Below are positions 9,228 through 19,854 of a stretch of 64,000 bases of DNA, one piece after another. The notes under the pieces are model-generated. The model saw nothing but the letters and a program-made list of their open reading frames with translations. It had not been told where the DNA came from and did no database searches. The stretch lies in the NCBI GenBank assembly GCA_013339895.1, contig JABACO010000017.1, forward strand, positions 1,014,315 through 1,078,314, read 5' to 3'. Positions within the stretch are counted from its first letter, which is position 1. The number at the start of each line of letters is the position of its first letter. Source of the stretch: Ephydatia muelleri (lineage: Eukaryota > Porifera > Demospongiae > Spongillida > Spongillidae). The position numbers and the translations under genes are program-made.

Positions 9228-12200
9228 AAGAGAGTTTTATGGATAAGGGTGGAACACAATCAAAGAGAAAGAGCATATGTGTGTGGGAAGCCAATGTCAG
9301 ACATGCTAAACAGCATTGGGACTAGGCTCATTCAAAAAATTTACGTGGTGGTTCAAAAGAATGTATAAAAAATAATTCTTTGGATAGAGGCTTCCCATTC
9401 TGCCAGATCAGTACACAATTCCCACGGAGATGTGAGCTGACGAGGCAGCTGCCTTCAGACAGGATAGGCTAGCTATTAGAACCCACTATTAAAAAAAAAA
9501 AAATTTTTACACAACTTTCCCACCACACCCTTCCTTCGCCGCACAATGACAGAAACAGCAGCAGCCTATCTTTGAAGACACCTTCTTCTGGCCCCTCCCA
9601 CCTCTGGCAGTGCTTTTAATAACTAACCCTACCATCCCTACCAAGATACATCAGTTGCACATTGCAATGAAAGTGACATCAGCTGAAGAAAATAAATAAA
9701 CTAAAGAAAAAATGCACACAGCTGTGATGCTCAAACAGCTCACATCAGACACTGTTTCAAGCCTGGCAGTAAACACTGAAGGTGGTGTAGTGAGCTCACG
9801 TGTCGGCAGCTACAAGACTTGCACATACGTAAAATATACTGCCCAGTTGAATTTGTACTAAGCTCAAGAACTGATACCAGAGCACAACATGGTGGACATT
9901 TTGCACATCCACACAACCCGCTGCCAATACTAAGATAGCACTGCGGGTACAGTTCTCTGGATGTATTTGGATGTATTGAGACATTAGAAAATGTAGTGAA
10001 CAATTATTTTTAAAACTTACATGTAAAACAAAAGATCAAATGTACACATGCAATTTACACATGCAATTTACACCATGCAATTTACATGCTGACCCTAGGA
10101 GTTGAGACTAACATGAAATGTAGCACCTTCCTCTTCTCAACCCTCCCCTCCCCTCCTCCCCATCACCACTTTGTTGTGTCGAGAGAGAGAGAGAGAAAGC
10201 GTTTCGCGTGGGCACATACTAAACACGGCACTCCCTATTTCCGCGCCAATTGATGAATTACGCTGGGAGGTCACAGTAATGTAACAGTCAGCAGAAACAC
10301 CATCCCACTTACTAAGTCAGTCCACCTCTACTGGCTGGTCTAGCCATATACACACATGGCTGAATTGTGGTAAGCCAAGCGAATTTGTGGTGAAGCCGTC
10401 CATATGGTCTCTTAAGGTGCTAATGAAAATTGCAGTGTGTGTGTGCATATGTGTATGTGTATGTGTGTGGTGCGTATGTATGTGGTGTGCATGTGTGTGT
10501 GTGTGTGTGTGGTGTGTGTGTGTGTGTGTGTGTGTGTAGATTGTGGTGTGTGTACTTCAACAGAGCATTTTGTTTTGAGTTCATATTTGGGTATGAATAT
10601 CAATCAGTTTGGGCTTCTTGAAGGGGCTAATTAATGCCCCCCTTTCATTGCACGACCAACGGCTCATGTGTGACACTAATAAATTTAATCCCTTTCAACT
10701 ATTGAATAGCCTAGCCTGTCTGCAACAATAATTAACCTTAATAATAAACTATCCCACCTTGGCAACCACTCCTCCAGCCCTTTCCTGGTGTCCTCCGGCT
10801 TTTGTGTCTCCCGGGGCAACCATCCAAGCCTGTTTGAGATGCGATGCACATGTGTGTCCACTCCGATACCAGAGATGGTGGACCAGGCTATGTCCATGGC
10901 TAGGTGGGCCATCTTGGGACCTACCCCAGGTAAAGCTACCTGAAGAAGAGAGGGTTAGTGGAGGAGGAGGAGGAGGAGGAGGAGGAGGAGGAGGAGGAGG
11001 AGGAGGAGGAGGAGGAGGGAGAGGAGGGTAGAGGAGGAGAGGAGGGGAGGAGGAGGAGAAGAGGGGAGGAGGAGGAGGAGGAGGGAGAGGAGGGGAGGAG
11101 GGAAGAGGAGGAGGAGGAGGAAGAGGAGGGAGAGGAGGGAGAAGAGGGGAGGAGGAGGAGAGGAGGGGAGGATGGAGTGGAGGGGAGGAGGAGGGAGAGG
11201 AGGAGGAGGAGGAGGGAGAGGAGGGGAGGAGGAGGGAGAAGAGGGAGGAGGAGGGAGAGAGGGGAGGAGGAGAGGAGGGGAGGAGGGAGAGGAGGGGAGG
11301 AGGAGGGAGAGGAGGAGAGGAAGAGGAAAAGGTACTATGTTGTTGTTTGCTGTGTTACAGGTTGTGAATCACCAAAGGCAAATTTCAGTGTCAACCATTT
11401 CAGCATTAGATTGAGGAGAAGGCTGAGACCATGATTAAATCCTACCATGCTTCTAGATACTGCAATGGAATGTACTGTTAAATGCTGATTTTTTGTGTCA
11501 TTGTGTGTGAACCCTTGAATGATTTATGATGCCAAACAACTCATTCATTTTCACTTTACTGATGGGTGCCCAGACCACTCACCCAACCCTCAGGGTGCCT
11601 AGAGCATTCACCAGACCTTCAGGGTGCCCAGACCATTCACCAGAGCCTCAGGGTGCCCAGACTACTCACCAGTCCCTCAGGTGCCCAGACCACTCACCAG
11701 TCCCTCAGGTGCCCAGACCACTCACCAGTCCCTCCACTGTGCTAGGAATGTCCCCGGTGTATGCCGTGGTCAGAATCTCTGTTGCCTTCTTGATGAAGCT
11801 TGCTTTCCTCTGCAGGTACGAGGAGTATACACCAAAATGGGCTATTCTATTTAAGGATCGAACAGGGGGCCAGGGATGGAGGGAAATGGCCGAAACCACA
11901 CACAAAATCCCCCTGCACGATTAATAAATCCCCTGGACAATTAATAAATCCCCCTGGATGTTATGAATATCACAGCTAATCATGGTAGACTTGTTCTCTG
12001 TATGGTCATTAATTGGAATAGCCCAATATTAAACCATTGGGTCAGAAGCCCATAACAATATTACATAGTCAGGGGGAGGGAGTGGGGGAGGAGTGTAGGG
12101 GAGGGAGTGTAGGGGGAGGGAGTGTAGGGGGAGGGAGTGTAGGGGGAGGGAGTGTAGGGGAGGGAGTGTAGGGGGAGGAGTGTAAGGGGAGGGAGTGTAG

Positions 12201-14832
12201 GGGGAGGGGAGTGTAGGGGGAGGGAGTGTAGGGGGAGGGAGTGTAGGGGGAGGGAGTGTATGTAGGGGGAGGGAGTGTAGGGGGAGGGAGTGTAGGGGGA
12301 GGGAGTGTAGGGGGAGGGAGTGTAGGGGGAGGGAGTGTAGGGGAGGGAGTGTAGGGGGAGGGAGTGTAGGGGGAGGGGGATGGGAGTGTAGGGGAGGTTA
12401 TGACATAATATAATAATCTTGAGCAGTATGTATATACATTTATATTGGACCCCCCCCCCCCCCCCCCAATCCTGTTGAATGTTCCTAAGCTACTGTATTA
12501 GTCATCACTAATGTGACAGCTCAACGGGACAAGGGGGAGGTAACCCAGTGGGACAAGGGGGAGGTAACCCAGTGGGACAAGGGGGAGGTAACCCAGTGGG
12601 ACAAGGGGGAGGTAACCCAGTGGGACAATGGGGGAGGTAACCCAGTGGGACAAGGGGGAGGTAACCCAGTGGGACAATGGGGGAGGTAACCCAGTGGGAC
12701 AAGGGGGAGGTAACCCAGTGGGACAAGGGGGAGGTAACCCAGTGGGACAAGGGGGGAGGTAACCCAGTGGGACAAGGGGGAGGTAACCCAGTGGGACAAT
12801 GGGGGAGGTAACCCAGTGGGACAAGGGGGAGGTAACCCAGTGGGACAAGGGGGAGGTAACCCAGTGGGACAATGGGGGAGGTAACCCAGTGGGACAAGGG
12901 GGAGGTAACCCAGTGGGACAAGGGGGAGGTAACCCAGTGGGACAAGGGGGAGGTAACCCAGTGGGACAAGGGGGAGGTAACCCAGTGGGACAATGGGGGA
13001 GGTAACCCAGTGGGACAAGGGGGAGGTGTAACCCAGTGGGACAATGGGGGAGGTAACCCAGTGGGACAATGGGGGAGGTTAACCCAAGTGGGACAAGGGG
13101 GAGGTAACCCAGTGGGACAATGGGGGGAGGTAACCCAGTGGGACAAGGGACTGGGGGAGGTAACCCAGTGGGACAAGGGGGAGGTAACCCAGTGGGACAA
13201 GGGGGAGGTAACCCAGTGGGACAATGGGGGAGGTAACCCAGTGGGACAATGGGGGAGGTAACCCAGTGGGACAATGGGGAGGTAACCCAGTGGGACAATG
13301 GGGAGGTAACCCAGTGGGACAATGGGGGAGGTAACCCAGTGGGACAAGGGGGAGGTAACCCAGTGGACAATGGGGAGGTAACCCAGTGGGACAAGGGGGA
13401 GGTAACCCAGTGGGACAAGGGGGAGGTAACCCAGTGGGACAAGGGGGAGGTAACCCAGTGGGACAATGGGGGAGGTAACCCAGTGGGACAATGGGGGAGG
13501 TAACCCAGTGGGACAAGGGGAGGTAACCCAGTGGGACAAGGGGGAGGTAACCCAGTGGGACAATGGGGGAGGTAACCCAGTGGGACAATGGGGGAGGTAA
13601 CCCAGTGGGACAATGGGGGAGGTAACCCAGTGGGACAATGGGGGAGGTAACCCAGTGGGACAATGGGGGAGGTGGTAACCCAGTGGGACAATGGGGGAGG
13701 TAACCCAGTGGGACAGGGGGAGGTAACCCAGTGGGACAAGGGGGAGGTAACCCAGTGGGACAAGGGGGAGGTAACCAGTGGGACAATGGGGGAGGTAACC
13801 CAGTGGGACAAGGGGGAGGTAACCCAGTGGGACAAGGGGGAGGTAACCCAGTGGGACAAGGGGGAGGTAACCCAGTGGGACAATGGGGGAGGTAACCCAG
13901 TGGGACAATGGGGGAGGTAACCCAGTGGGACAATGGGGGAGGTAACCCAGTGGGACAAGGGGGAGGTAACCCAGTGGGACAAGGGGGAGGTAACCCAGTG
14001 GGACAAGGGGGAGGTAACCCAGTGGGACAAAAGGGGAGGCATCTGGTCACACCCCTTCCCTTGAAAAGGTCAAATTTTTATCAATTGACTACTAGCGCAA
14101 TAAATCATGACTGGACCATCCCATAACCTTTCAAAATACTTCATTACACGAACAGAAAGTCGACTAAATAAATGGTATCCCACACCCACTGAATCCTGCC
14201 CATCCCTAAGTGCACTTTCATATTTTGAACTTTTAGGAAAACCAGAAATAGAAAATGAGGGAGGGGGTAGGTGGGGTCCCACCTTCCAAAACCCCACTGG
14301 ATATATGAGCTGGGCGACCATGTCTTCCTGTGTCTTTAGTATGTTCTCCACTGTTAGACCATGCTTCTGGAGTCTGTGCATGGCTCCAGCGGTCACGTGA
14401 TCTTTAGTCTGGCTGGATAACATCAGGGAGACGAGGATCTGGTACCGCCTCACCTGAGAACGGGTGCATAATGAATACAATAATAGTATTAATGTCACGT
14501 GACTGCCTCGTGTCGTCCTTTTTTTTTGCACTCACAGCGGGTGGTAAATCCTTTGCTGCTAATTCGGCAGCACCAACCACATCCACCGGCGCATCCTTTT
14601 CCCGTCTCATCTCCCTGATATTCTCCAGCTGTTCCCTCCACTGGGGAGGCTCCCATTTCGTTTCCGTCTCAGGCTTCGTTGTCCTGGCGGTCTGCTGCAG
14701 GTAGTGACCCTGTTCCGCACCGGGGGTTGTTGGATTCGGCTCCAACGCGACTTCCACACTTAAGTGCCTTCTTTTTTTGGCCTTTCTCGTGATGCTTGTT
14801 TCCGATAGTGTTCTCGTGGATCGCAAAATCAT
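8252..14832 (-). CDS. NTHL1: Endonuclease III homologue, bifunctional DNA glycosylase/AP lyase
   Basis: NTHL1 removes oxidised pyrimidines and nicks the resulting abasic site in base excision repair, in nucleus and mitochondria. Five minus-strand exons: 14832-14536, 14453-14283, 11809-11726, 10939-10758 and 8390-8252. All junctions close in phase and give 290 aa, close to the usual length of about 300. Exon 1 starts at the first ATG and encodes a basic N-terminal extension (RKAKKRR). Exon 2 carries [12 protein letters not shown] and YPVGFW. Exon 4 carries the helix-hairpin-helix [11 protein letters not shown] with the catalytic Lys, then [15 protein letters not shown] with the catalytic Asp. 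Exon 5 has the 4Fe-4S ligands as C-x6-C-x2-C-x5-C and ends in TAA. All catalytic and cluster residues are present, so the protein looks functional. Introns are unusually repeat-laden. The 5' end faces the Ig-receptor gene across 694 bp. Confidence 0.95.
8573..8820. repeat. (CA)-rich minisatellite upstream of NTHL1 last exon
   Basis: CA-rich DNA with an imperfect unit containing GCACTCAGCTACACACACAC, repeated four to five times between 8588 and 8682. It lies in NTHL1 intron 4. Confidence 0.7.
9118..9234. repeat. (GA)n microsatellite in NTHL1 intron 4
   Basis: A nearly pure GA array of about 110 bp, interrupted by a short G run at 9131-9141. Gly/Glu/Arg or Ser/Leu open frames over it are artefacts of the repeat. 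Confidence 0.9.
9235..10757. other. Remainder of NTHL1 intron 4
   Basis: I find no gene here. The stretch contains short CA/TG tracts (10434-10537), a threefold ATGCAATTTACA repeat (about 10047-10086) and AT-rich unique sequence. Confidence 0.6.
10958..11330. repeat. (GGA)n purine tract in NTHL1 intron 3
   Basis: About 370 bp of one-strand purine (GGA, GGAGGG and AGAGG units) begins 19 bp upstream of exon 4 on the gene's strand. On the minus strand it is a giant polypyrimidine tract leading into the exon 4 acceptor at 10940-10942. It could form triplex (H-DNA). Confidence 0.85.
11565..11726. repeat. NTHL1: 28-bp minisatellite overlapping NTHL1 exon 3 donor
   Basis: Six units of 28-29 bp, each like GGTGCCCAGACCACTCACCA followed by GTCCCTCA, run to the 3' end of NTHL1 exon 3. 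The last nine exon bases and the 5' splice site are part of the unit closest to the exon. The two neighbouring units therefore repeat the same ACTG/GTGAGT donor, 28 and 56 bases into the intron (last exon-equivalent bases at 11698 and 11670). Confidence 0.85.
12070..12400. repeat. 15-bp minisatellite (GGGGGAGGGAGTGTA)n
   Basis: About 22 tandem copies of a 14-16 bp unit lie in NTHL1 intron 2. The G runs suit quadruplex formation. A C17 homopolymer follows at about 12451-12467. Confidence 0.9.
12525..14037. repeat. About 65-copy 23-bp minisatellite in NTHL1 intron 2
   Basis: A 1.5-kb array of a 22-24 bp unit, GGTAACCCAGTGGGACAA followed by (T)GGGGGA, varies mainly in G number and one optional T. 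All frames on both strands are nearly stop-free, producing spurious frames of up to 514 codons (Pro/Leu/Ser/His/Trp repeats). The array sits between NTHL1 exons 2 and 3. I treat it as non-coding. Confidence 0.95.
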
Positions 14833-15526
14833 TTCCTTTCAGTGTTAAACATGCGTACACGGGTACGGAGAGTTTACGGGATCAGTGTTAGCTAGAGCAG
14901 TAAATCAAGTGCGTGCGTTGGTCTGATTCAAAAGCCACCGCCACAGTGACATCTGTTTACTCCACCCAGTACGCTCACTATACTTGTTCTGCGATCGAAT
15001 ACATCGTTGCTTAGTACTGCTTAGCTACAAACGACGTGGTAAACAAATTAGCTACTCTAAACAGCAATTAGCGACAGTGATCGTAGCCATCTAGACATCA
15101 CGGTACCGTTTTAAACAATACGTAGAGGCAGAGATAATATATATTATCTCTGGTAGAGGTATCATTGGAGGCGTCGCGCCACCCCAAACAGCACTGACAA
15201 TTATACTTGTACCCCTGTAATACAATGATATTCAAAGTCTAATTAACACCTTCAGCGAAAACGGCGGAAACCGGTTCACTTCGTTCATCCCATGTGCTCA
15301 GTTCACACGCCACCTTATACCCGCTCCCAGGCTGAGAATTCCACAGCTTTGCCTCCGTAATTCTTCTTGTAACAACAAGCACGTCGTTATCACGCCGACG
15401 CATAATAAACAATAGCGTCTGCAGGGGAAACCGCGCCCCACGCAGTACGTGATTTATTACTCATAAATAAGAGCGCAAGAAGGCAAAAATTATGCTTTGT
15501 GCAAGTGTTCAGTGCAATACCGAAAT
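14833..15526. promoter_or_regulatory. Divergent promoter region, NTHL1 / Ig receptor
   Basis: The start codons of two oppositely directed genes are 694 bp apart, so their promoters lie here. A perfect 24-bp palindrome at 15129-15152 has the core GATAATATATATTATC, that is two inverted GATA motifs. An AT-rich CATAAATAAG at about 15460-15470 precedes the receptor ATG by about 60 bp and could be a weak TATA element. The assignment rests on gene arrangement only. Confidence 0.5.
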
Positions 15527-18500
15527 ATGATGAAAGTCTTGGCGACAGCAACTTTGATTGTTCTGCTCAGCGCATCTGTGCGAGGTAAGTTACGCAAAAA
15601 TGTAACACTTAGGCAGCCATTATCGCGCACTATCGAATTTGGATTTGCATAATATTATATCTTTTAATTTATGTAAGTAATTATCCATTCTTTATTGCAG
15701 GATTGAAGTACGACGTTACTGTGACGTTGCTCACTCAAGATGTGCACGTAGGCTCAAACGCTACCCTTGGTTGCACCATTAACCCTGCGCCGACCGAACC
15801 ATGCGAATACAGATGGAGCTCCTCGCAGAGCGACGTGGTATGGACGACAAAGGACTCCGAAAACGGTAGCACTCTCGTAGCGGCAGTGTGGAGAAACAGC
15901 ACGCATCGGATCCGCTACTTCTGTAGCGTGCAAGTGAGAAGCACTCTCTTGGCCTCGGGAAGCCTCCTAGTGCAAGTAAAAGGTGTGTGGTTATTGCCTA
16001 ATTATTGTATTATTCATTTTAAGCACAAAATATCCCAACAGGGCGGGCCAAGGATGCAAAAATCAGCCTCTCGCAGATTGCCGGTGTGCTGCAATTGGAA
16101 GTAGTGCCCACCACCGTCGTGCCGATGAGGCTCTCGTGGTACCACGACGGCACGGCGGTGGACCCGAAACTCGACGGAAAATTGCAGCCTTCGAACGGCA
16201 GCACCCTCTCTCTCGTCATCAGGGAACCCTCCCATGCGGATGCGGGCGTCTACATCGCTCGCATCAGCAGCCTGGAGCTCACGAGAGATGGACCGTCGAC
16301 GGTGTGCGGTCGAAATATGGCAAACCTCTTGCAAAGTTATGCTGCCGTCGCCCCAACAGAATTCACAGTATCAAAAACAGGTTAGGGGAGCGTTTGTGAG
16401 ATACGTTAGTTGAATAAATTAAACGTATCATTTACCAGTGCAATATAAAAATGCGCGCAGGGTGTGTGCGTTTAGGCACTACCAAGCTGGCATGCACATT
16501 TCTTGCTTAGTGTTCTGTTTTTTATTTTAATTAATTTAATTATCATTGTATGTGCCAGTGATCTAATTGTGCTTTTGTAATAGCCATTGAAAGCTATTTT
16601 TTTGTTGTACATGATTATTTATTAACATACAATCTGTGTTCCAATGCCTTTCAAAAAAATTTCTGCAGACGTACAGCTTTCCGGCCAATCGGAAGCAAGC
16701 CTGCAGGTACCGCCCCCACAGCAGCGAACGTACATGTTACGTCAGCAGCACGTCTACGTTACAACCTCGCTGGACATCGGTGAGACTGACCCCGCTCTGC
16801 TTGGGGGGGCGCTGAAGACGATGTGGTACCACGACGGGCTCAGGGTGCCGAGCAGCGACACGCGCTACACCCAGAGTGTTGACGTGCTCCCCGATGGTAC
16901 GGTGAGCGCCACGCTGGTCATTGCCCATGGAGACTTGAATGACGCCGGCACGTACATGGTCGAAGCCTCTGTCCACGTGGAAGACGTGTCCTGGCTCAAG
17001 CTGGGTGCCGTCGAAGACTGCCGCGAGTACGTTGAGAAGCTAACCGCGGCGTTGGGATTGGAGAGGATTATCCTCGGCTCGAACGAAGTTAACCTTGTCC
17101 TCTATGGTAGGTGGGATAGTGTAACTACCATAATACAGACCCCCCCCCCCCCCCCCCCCTCTCCTATAGGCATATTTAAATAACCATTACCTTAAGATAA
17201 ACCTATACATCCTGGGGAATATAGACCACAGAAGAAAAAGCCAAATCTGAATCTGCATCTGCACAATAAAATATATATAATTAAAAACGTGATAGTACCA
17301 CTTACGGTGCAGTCACTTATATTCAAATCAGTGCGTGCCTACAGAATGGCATATGGACGTGTGCATAATGAGTCACATTCTAAACGTCTCCCTCAACAGA
17401 ACCCCCTCACGTTGTGCTAAGCACAAACCAAACGGCCCTGGTCAGGGATGAGGCCGCCACTCTGTCGTGCTCGCTGGTAGGGGGAGAGGGGGGAGAGGGG
17501 AGGACCACCGAGAGCACCATACGCTGGCTGAAAGGGGGAAGAGTCCTGAGCGAAAGTCGAGGGACAGTGTCCCGATTGCTCACATCGCAGATCAAGTCTG
17601 ACATCCCTGTGTTTGGGAAATACTCCTGTGTCATCGTCGACCTCTACTATGCTGAAGAGAAGAGTCTGGTTCTCTTTGAAGAAGGTAGACGACAAACATT
17701 TTGCGGCACACAGGGGAAATATTTAATTGAAACGGTCTCTTTTTCGGATGATAGCAAAGATGGAGATACAGCTGAAGTTTGTAAACAAGACAAGCTGCTC
17801 TAACTGGAAAGTGTGTTAAACATTGCTTAGCGTACCCCTCACGTTGTGTGACTCCCGTGCACATTTCACCTTCACTTTAGGATAGCGACCTCGAAGAAAT
17901 GGAGTTCAAATTCGTCGACATGATTGTCACCCTTATGTCCCATGTTGCCCCGAGCAACATCACTAAGGATTCCATCGCGCGTCCTTCCATGACGTGTCAA
18001 AGGGGTGGAGCTGCCTTGATGTTCAGGGGGGCGTTGGTGTATGCCAACCTCAAGGGAGACGTGACCGCCTCATCGGTTCTGCGCCAGACCATGAGCATCG
18101 TCAATGATACAGTGATGTTGGGAGCTCACCTCTACCGGATCAGTGCAGGCGGAGACATCAGTGATTCAAGTGATGGTGACTTGGGACTTGCAGACACTGT
18201 GGTAGGGAAAAGTGTTATGTGAAACAGTTTATTTATCTCATTCCCAATTCCTCCCTCTTCGCAATCATACTTCCTCCCTACTCTCTTCTCTCCTCCCACT
18301 CCCTCTCCACTCTCTTCTCTCCTCCCACTCCCTCTCCACTCTCTTCTCTCCTCCCACTCCCTCTCCACTCTCTTCTCTCATCCCACTCCCTCTCCACTCT
18401 CTTCTCTCCTCCCACTCCCTTCTCTTCCCCATTCCCTCCCTTCTCTCCTCCCACTTCCCGATACACTCTCCTCTTCTCCATTCCTCCATTGTCTCTCCCA

Positions 18501-18839
18501 CTCCCTCCCCACACCTTCCCTCTCCTCTCTCTTTGCACATTTCTGATTTGCTATATATTTTCACTGCTTGTCAGGACACAAATGAAGGGCTTTGGTTTGG
18601 CTCCTGGATTATCATCCTTGTATGTTGTGCAGTGTTGGGGACCATCATCACTATGACAACAGTCATCATGTGCAGGTAAGAGACTTGTGTACTTGGTCCA
18701 AACGTACTTCCCTTCAGTCCCAATCTCTCACTGCTCCTTTTGGTTTCGCTGTAAACAACACTACAGAAGGTATAGTGTATGCCACAGAAGGAAAGCGCAA
18801 CAAGGCTGGATGTTGATGGCTTCTATGGAGAATCAATGA
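15527..18839 (+). CDS. Immunoglobulin-domain single-pass membrane receptor
   Basis: Eight exons in consistent phase give about 626 aa: 15527-15584, 15701-15982, 16042-16380, 16669-17106, 17400-17684, 17897-18201, 18575-18675 and 18767-18839. Exon 1 is a signal peptide (MMKVLATATLIVLLSASVRG). Exons 2-5 each encode one Ig-like domain, joined by phase-1 introns as is usual for Ig modules. Domains 1 and 4 have the disulphide pair and Trp (TLGC..RW..YFC and TLSC..RWLKGG..YSC). Domains 2 and 3 keep W and the DAGxY turn but lack the cysteines. Exon 6 is an unassigned juxtamembrane domain; its rhythm is slightly SEA-like (weak). Exon 7 is the transmembrane helix (WIIILVCCAVLGTIITMTTV). The cytoplasmic end is uncertain: a second acceptor at 18795 fits the same phase and gives a tail with DGFYGESMKKEDEYF, ending at 18874. 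The exon 6 start is chosen for phase; a phase-0 start at 17881 is the alternative. The ligand is unknown; adhesion or recognition is likely. Confidence 0.8.
18250..18540. repeat. Pyrimidine-rich 33-bp minisatellite in receptor intron 6
   Basis: Tandem units of CTCTTCTCTCCTCCCACTCC type (about 33 bp, four good copies at 18285-18420) precede the exon 7 acceptor at 18574 and form a very long polypyrimidine tract. Confidence 0.85.
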
Positions 18840-18957
18840 AAAAGGAAGACGAGTACTTTATATATTATATTTAATGACAAAAACTAGCTGCCTTGTGTTT
18901 TGTGGTTTTTTTTTAAATTTTATCATGATGAGCTGTGATTAGACAGACTGCCAGGTA

Positions 18958-19786
18958 GGTCCGTGTACCTTTAGAGCACTCCACGTCCCAATCAGTCAAA
19001 ATCATTGGAATATGATTTTATATCACGAAATTGATGCAAACCTCTAATTACTGCACCGCAAGTTTAGTCGTTTGGAATATACGTCACCGCGCATATAAAT
19101 ATCTAAACTTCTAAACTTCAAATGGCCGAATGCTCAAACTTGTTTGGAATTTTACTACCTTGTACGATTCGGACTAAATTCTATCCCCTCATTCCCAGTT
19201 GCCTTATTTATAATTTTACTTGGTTTTCGCTTTAAAAATCTAAACTTTTAAACTCCCGATACTCAACGGTTCAAATATTTAGAAATTTAGGTTTTTAGTT
19301 GTAACTCGCTTATATATTCATCGTCCAAGCCTCGGTTAGTGACTTTGAAAATTTTCATGACTTTTGGTGCAAAAATCAAACTTGGTCAGGTTCAATCCCG
19401 AAGATGTCAAATCTGTTTATGCATTTGGTTTATCTATATCCTCGTCTGTCCGGTTCCAGGAACCCACGCCGCTGAAGTTAATTGGGCTGAAGCTTTGTGA
19501 GAATAAAAAAGAAGTACGCAAACCCGAGCTAAACGGTTACGTGTCGGATATACGCGGGCTTCAAAGTTAGTGCCAGTGTCATCGTAGCATTTTGTTGGTG
19601 AAGGCACACACTGATGGCTGCTATGCGCATATGCATCCCTGTCACAGTTGTCTAAACAATCTATGGTTTTTCCAGCAAACATGACAAGGAATGTGTGGGT
19701 GTGTGTATCTGTGTGTACATGTACACGTACAGGTTTGCATTTGCAAATGCAGCCAGCATTACGGTATGTAATGTGTGTGTGCGTGC

Positions 19787-19854
<68 letters not shown>

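Noticed and set aside
10958-11434. 158-codon Glu/Arg-rich frame
   Set aside because: Translation of the GGA purine tract in NTHL1 intron 3, with no conserved features.
12498-14050. Open frames of up to 514 codons on the minus strand (Pro/Leu/Ser/His/Trp repeats)
   Set aside because: They arise because the 23-bp minisatellite lacks stops in every frame. All frames are equally open and the array sits in an NTHL1 intron.
18212-18679. 155-codon frame ending in a transmembrane-like segment
   Set aside because: Only the last part is receptor exon 7; the Ser/Pro/Leu start is intronic pyrimidine repeat.
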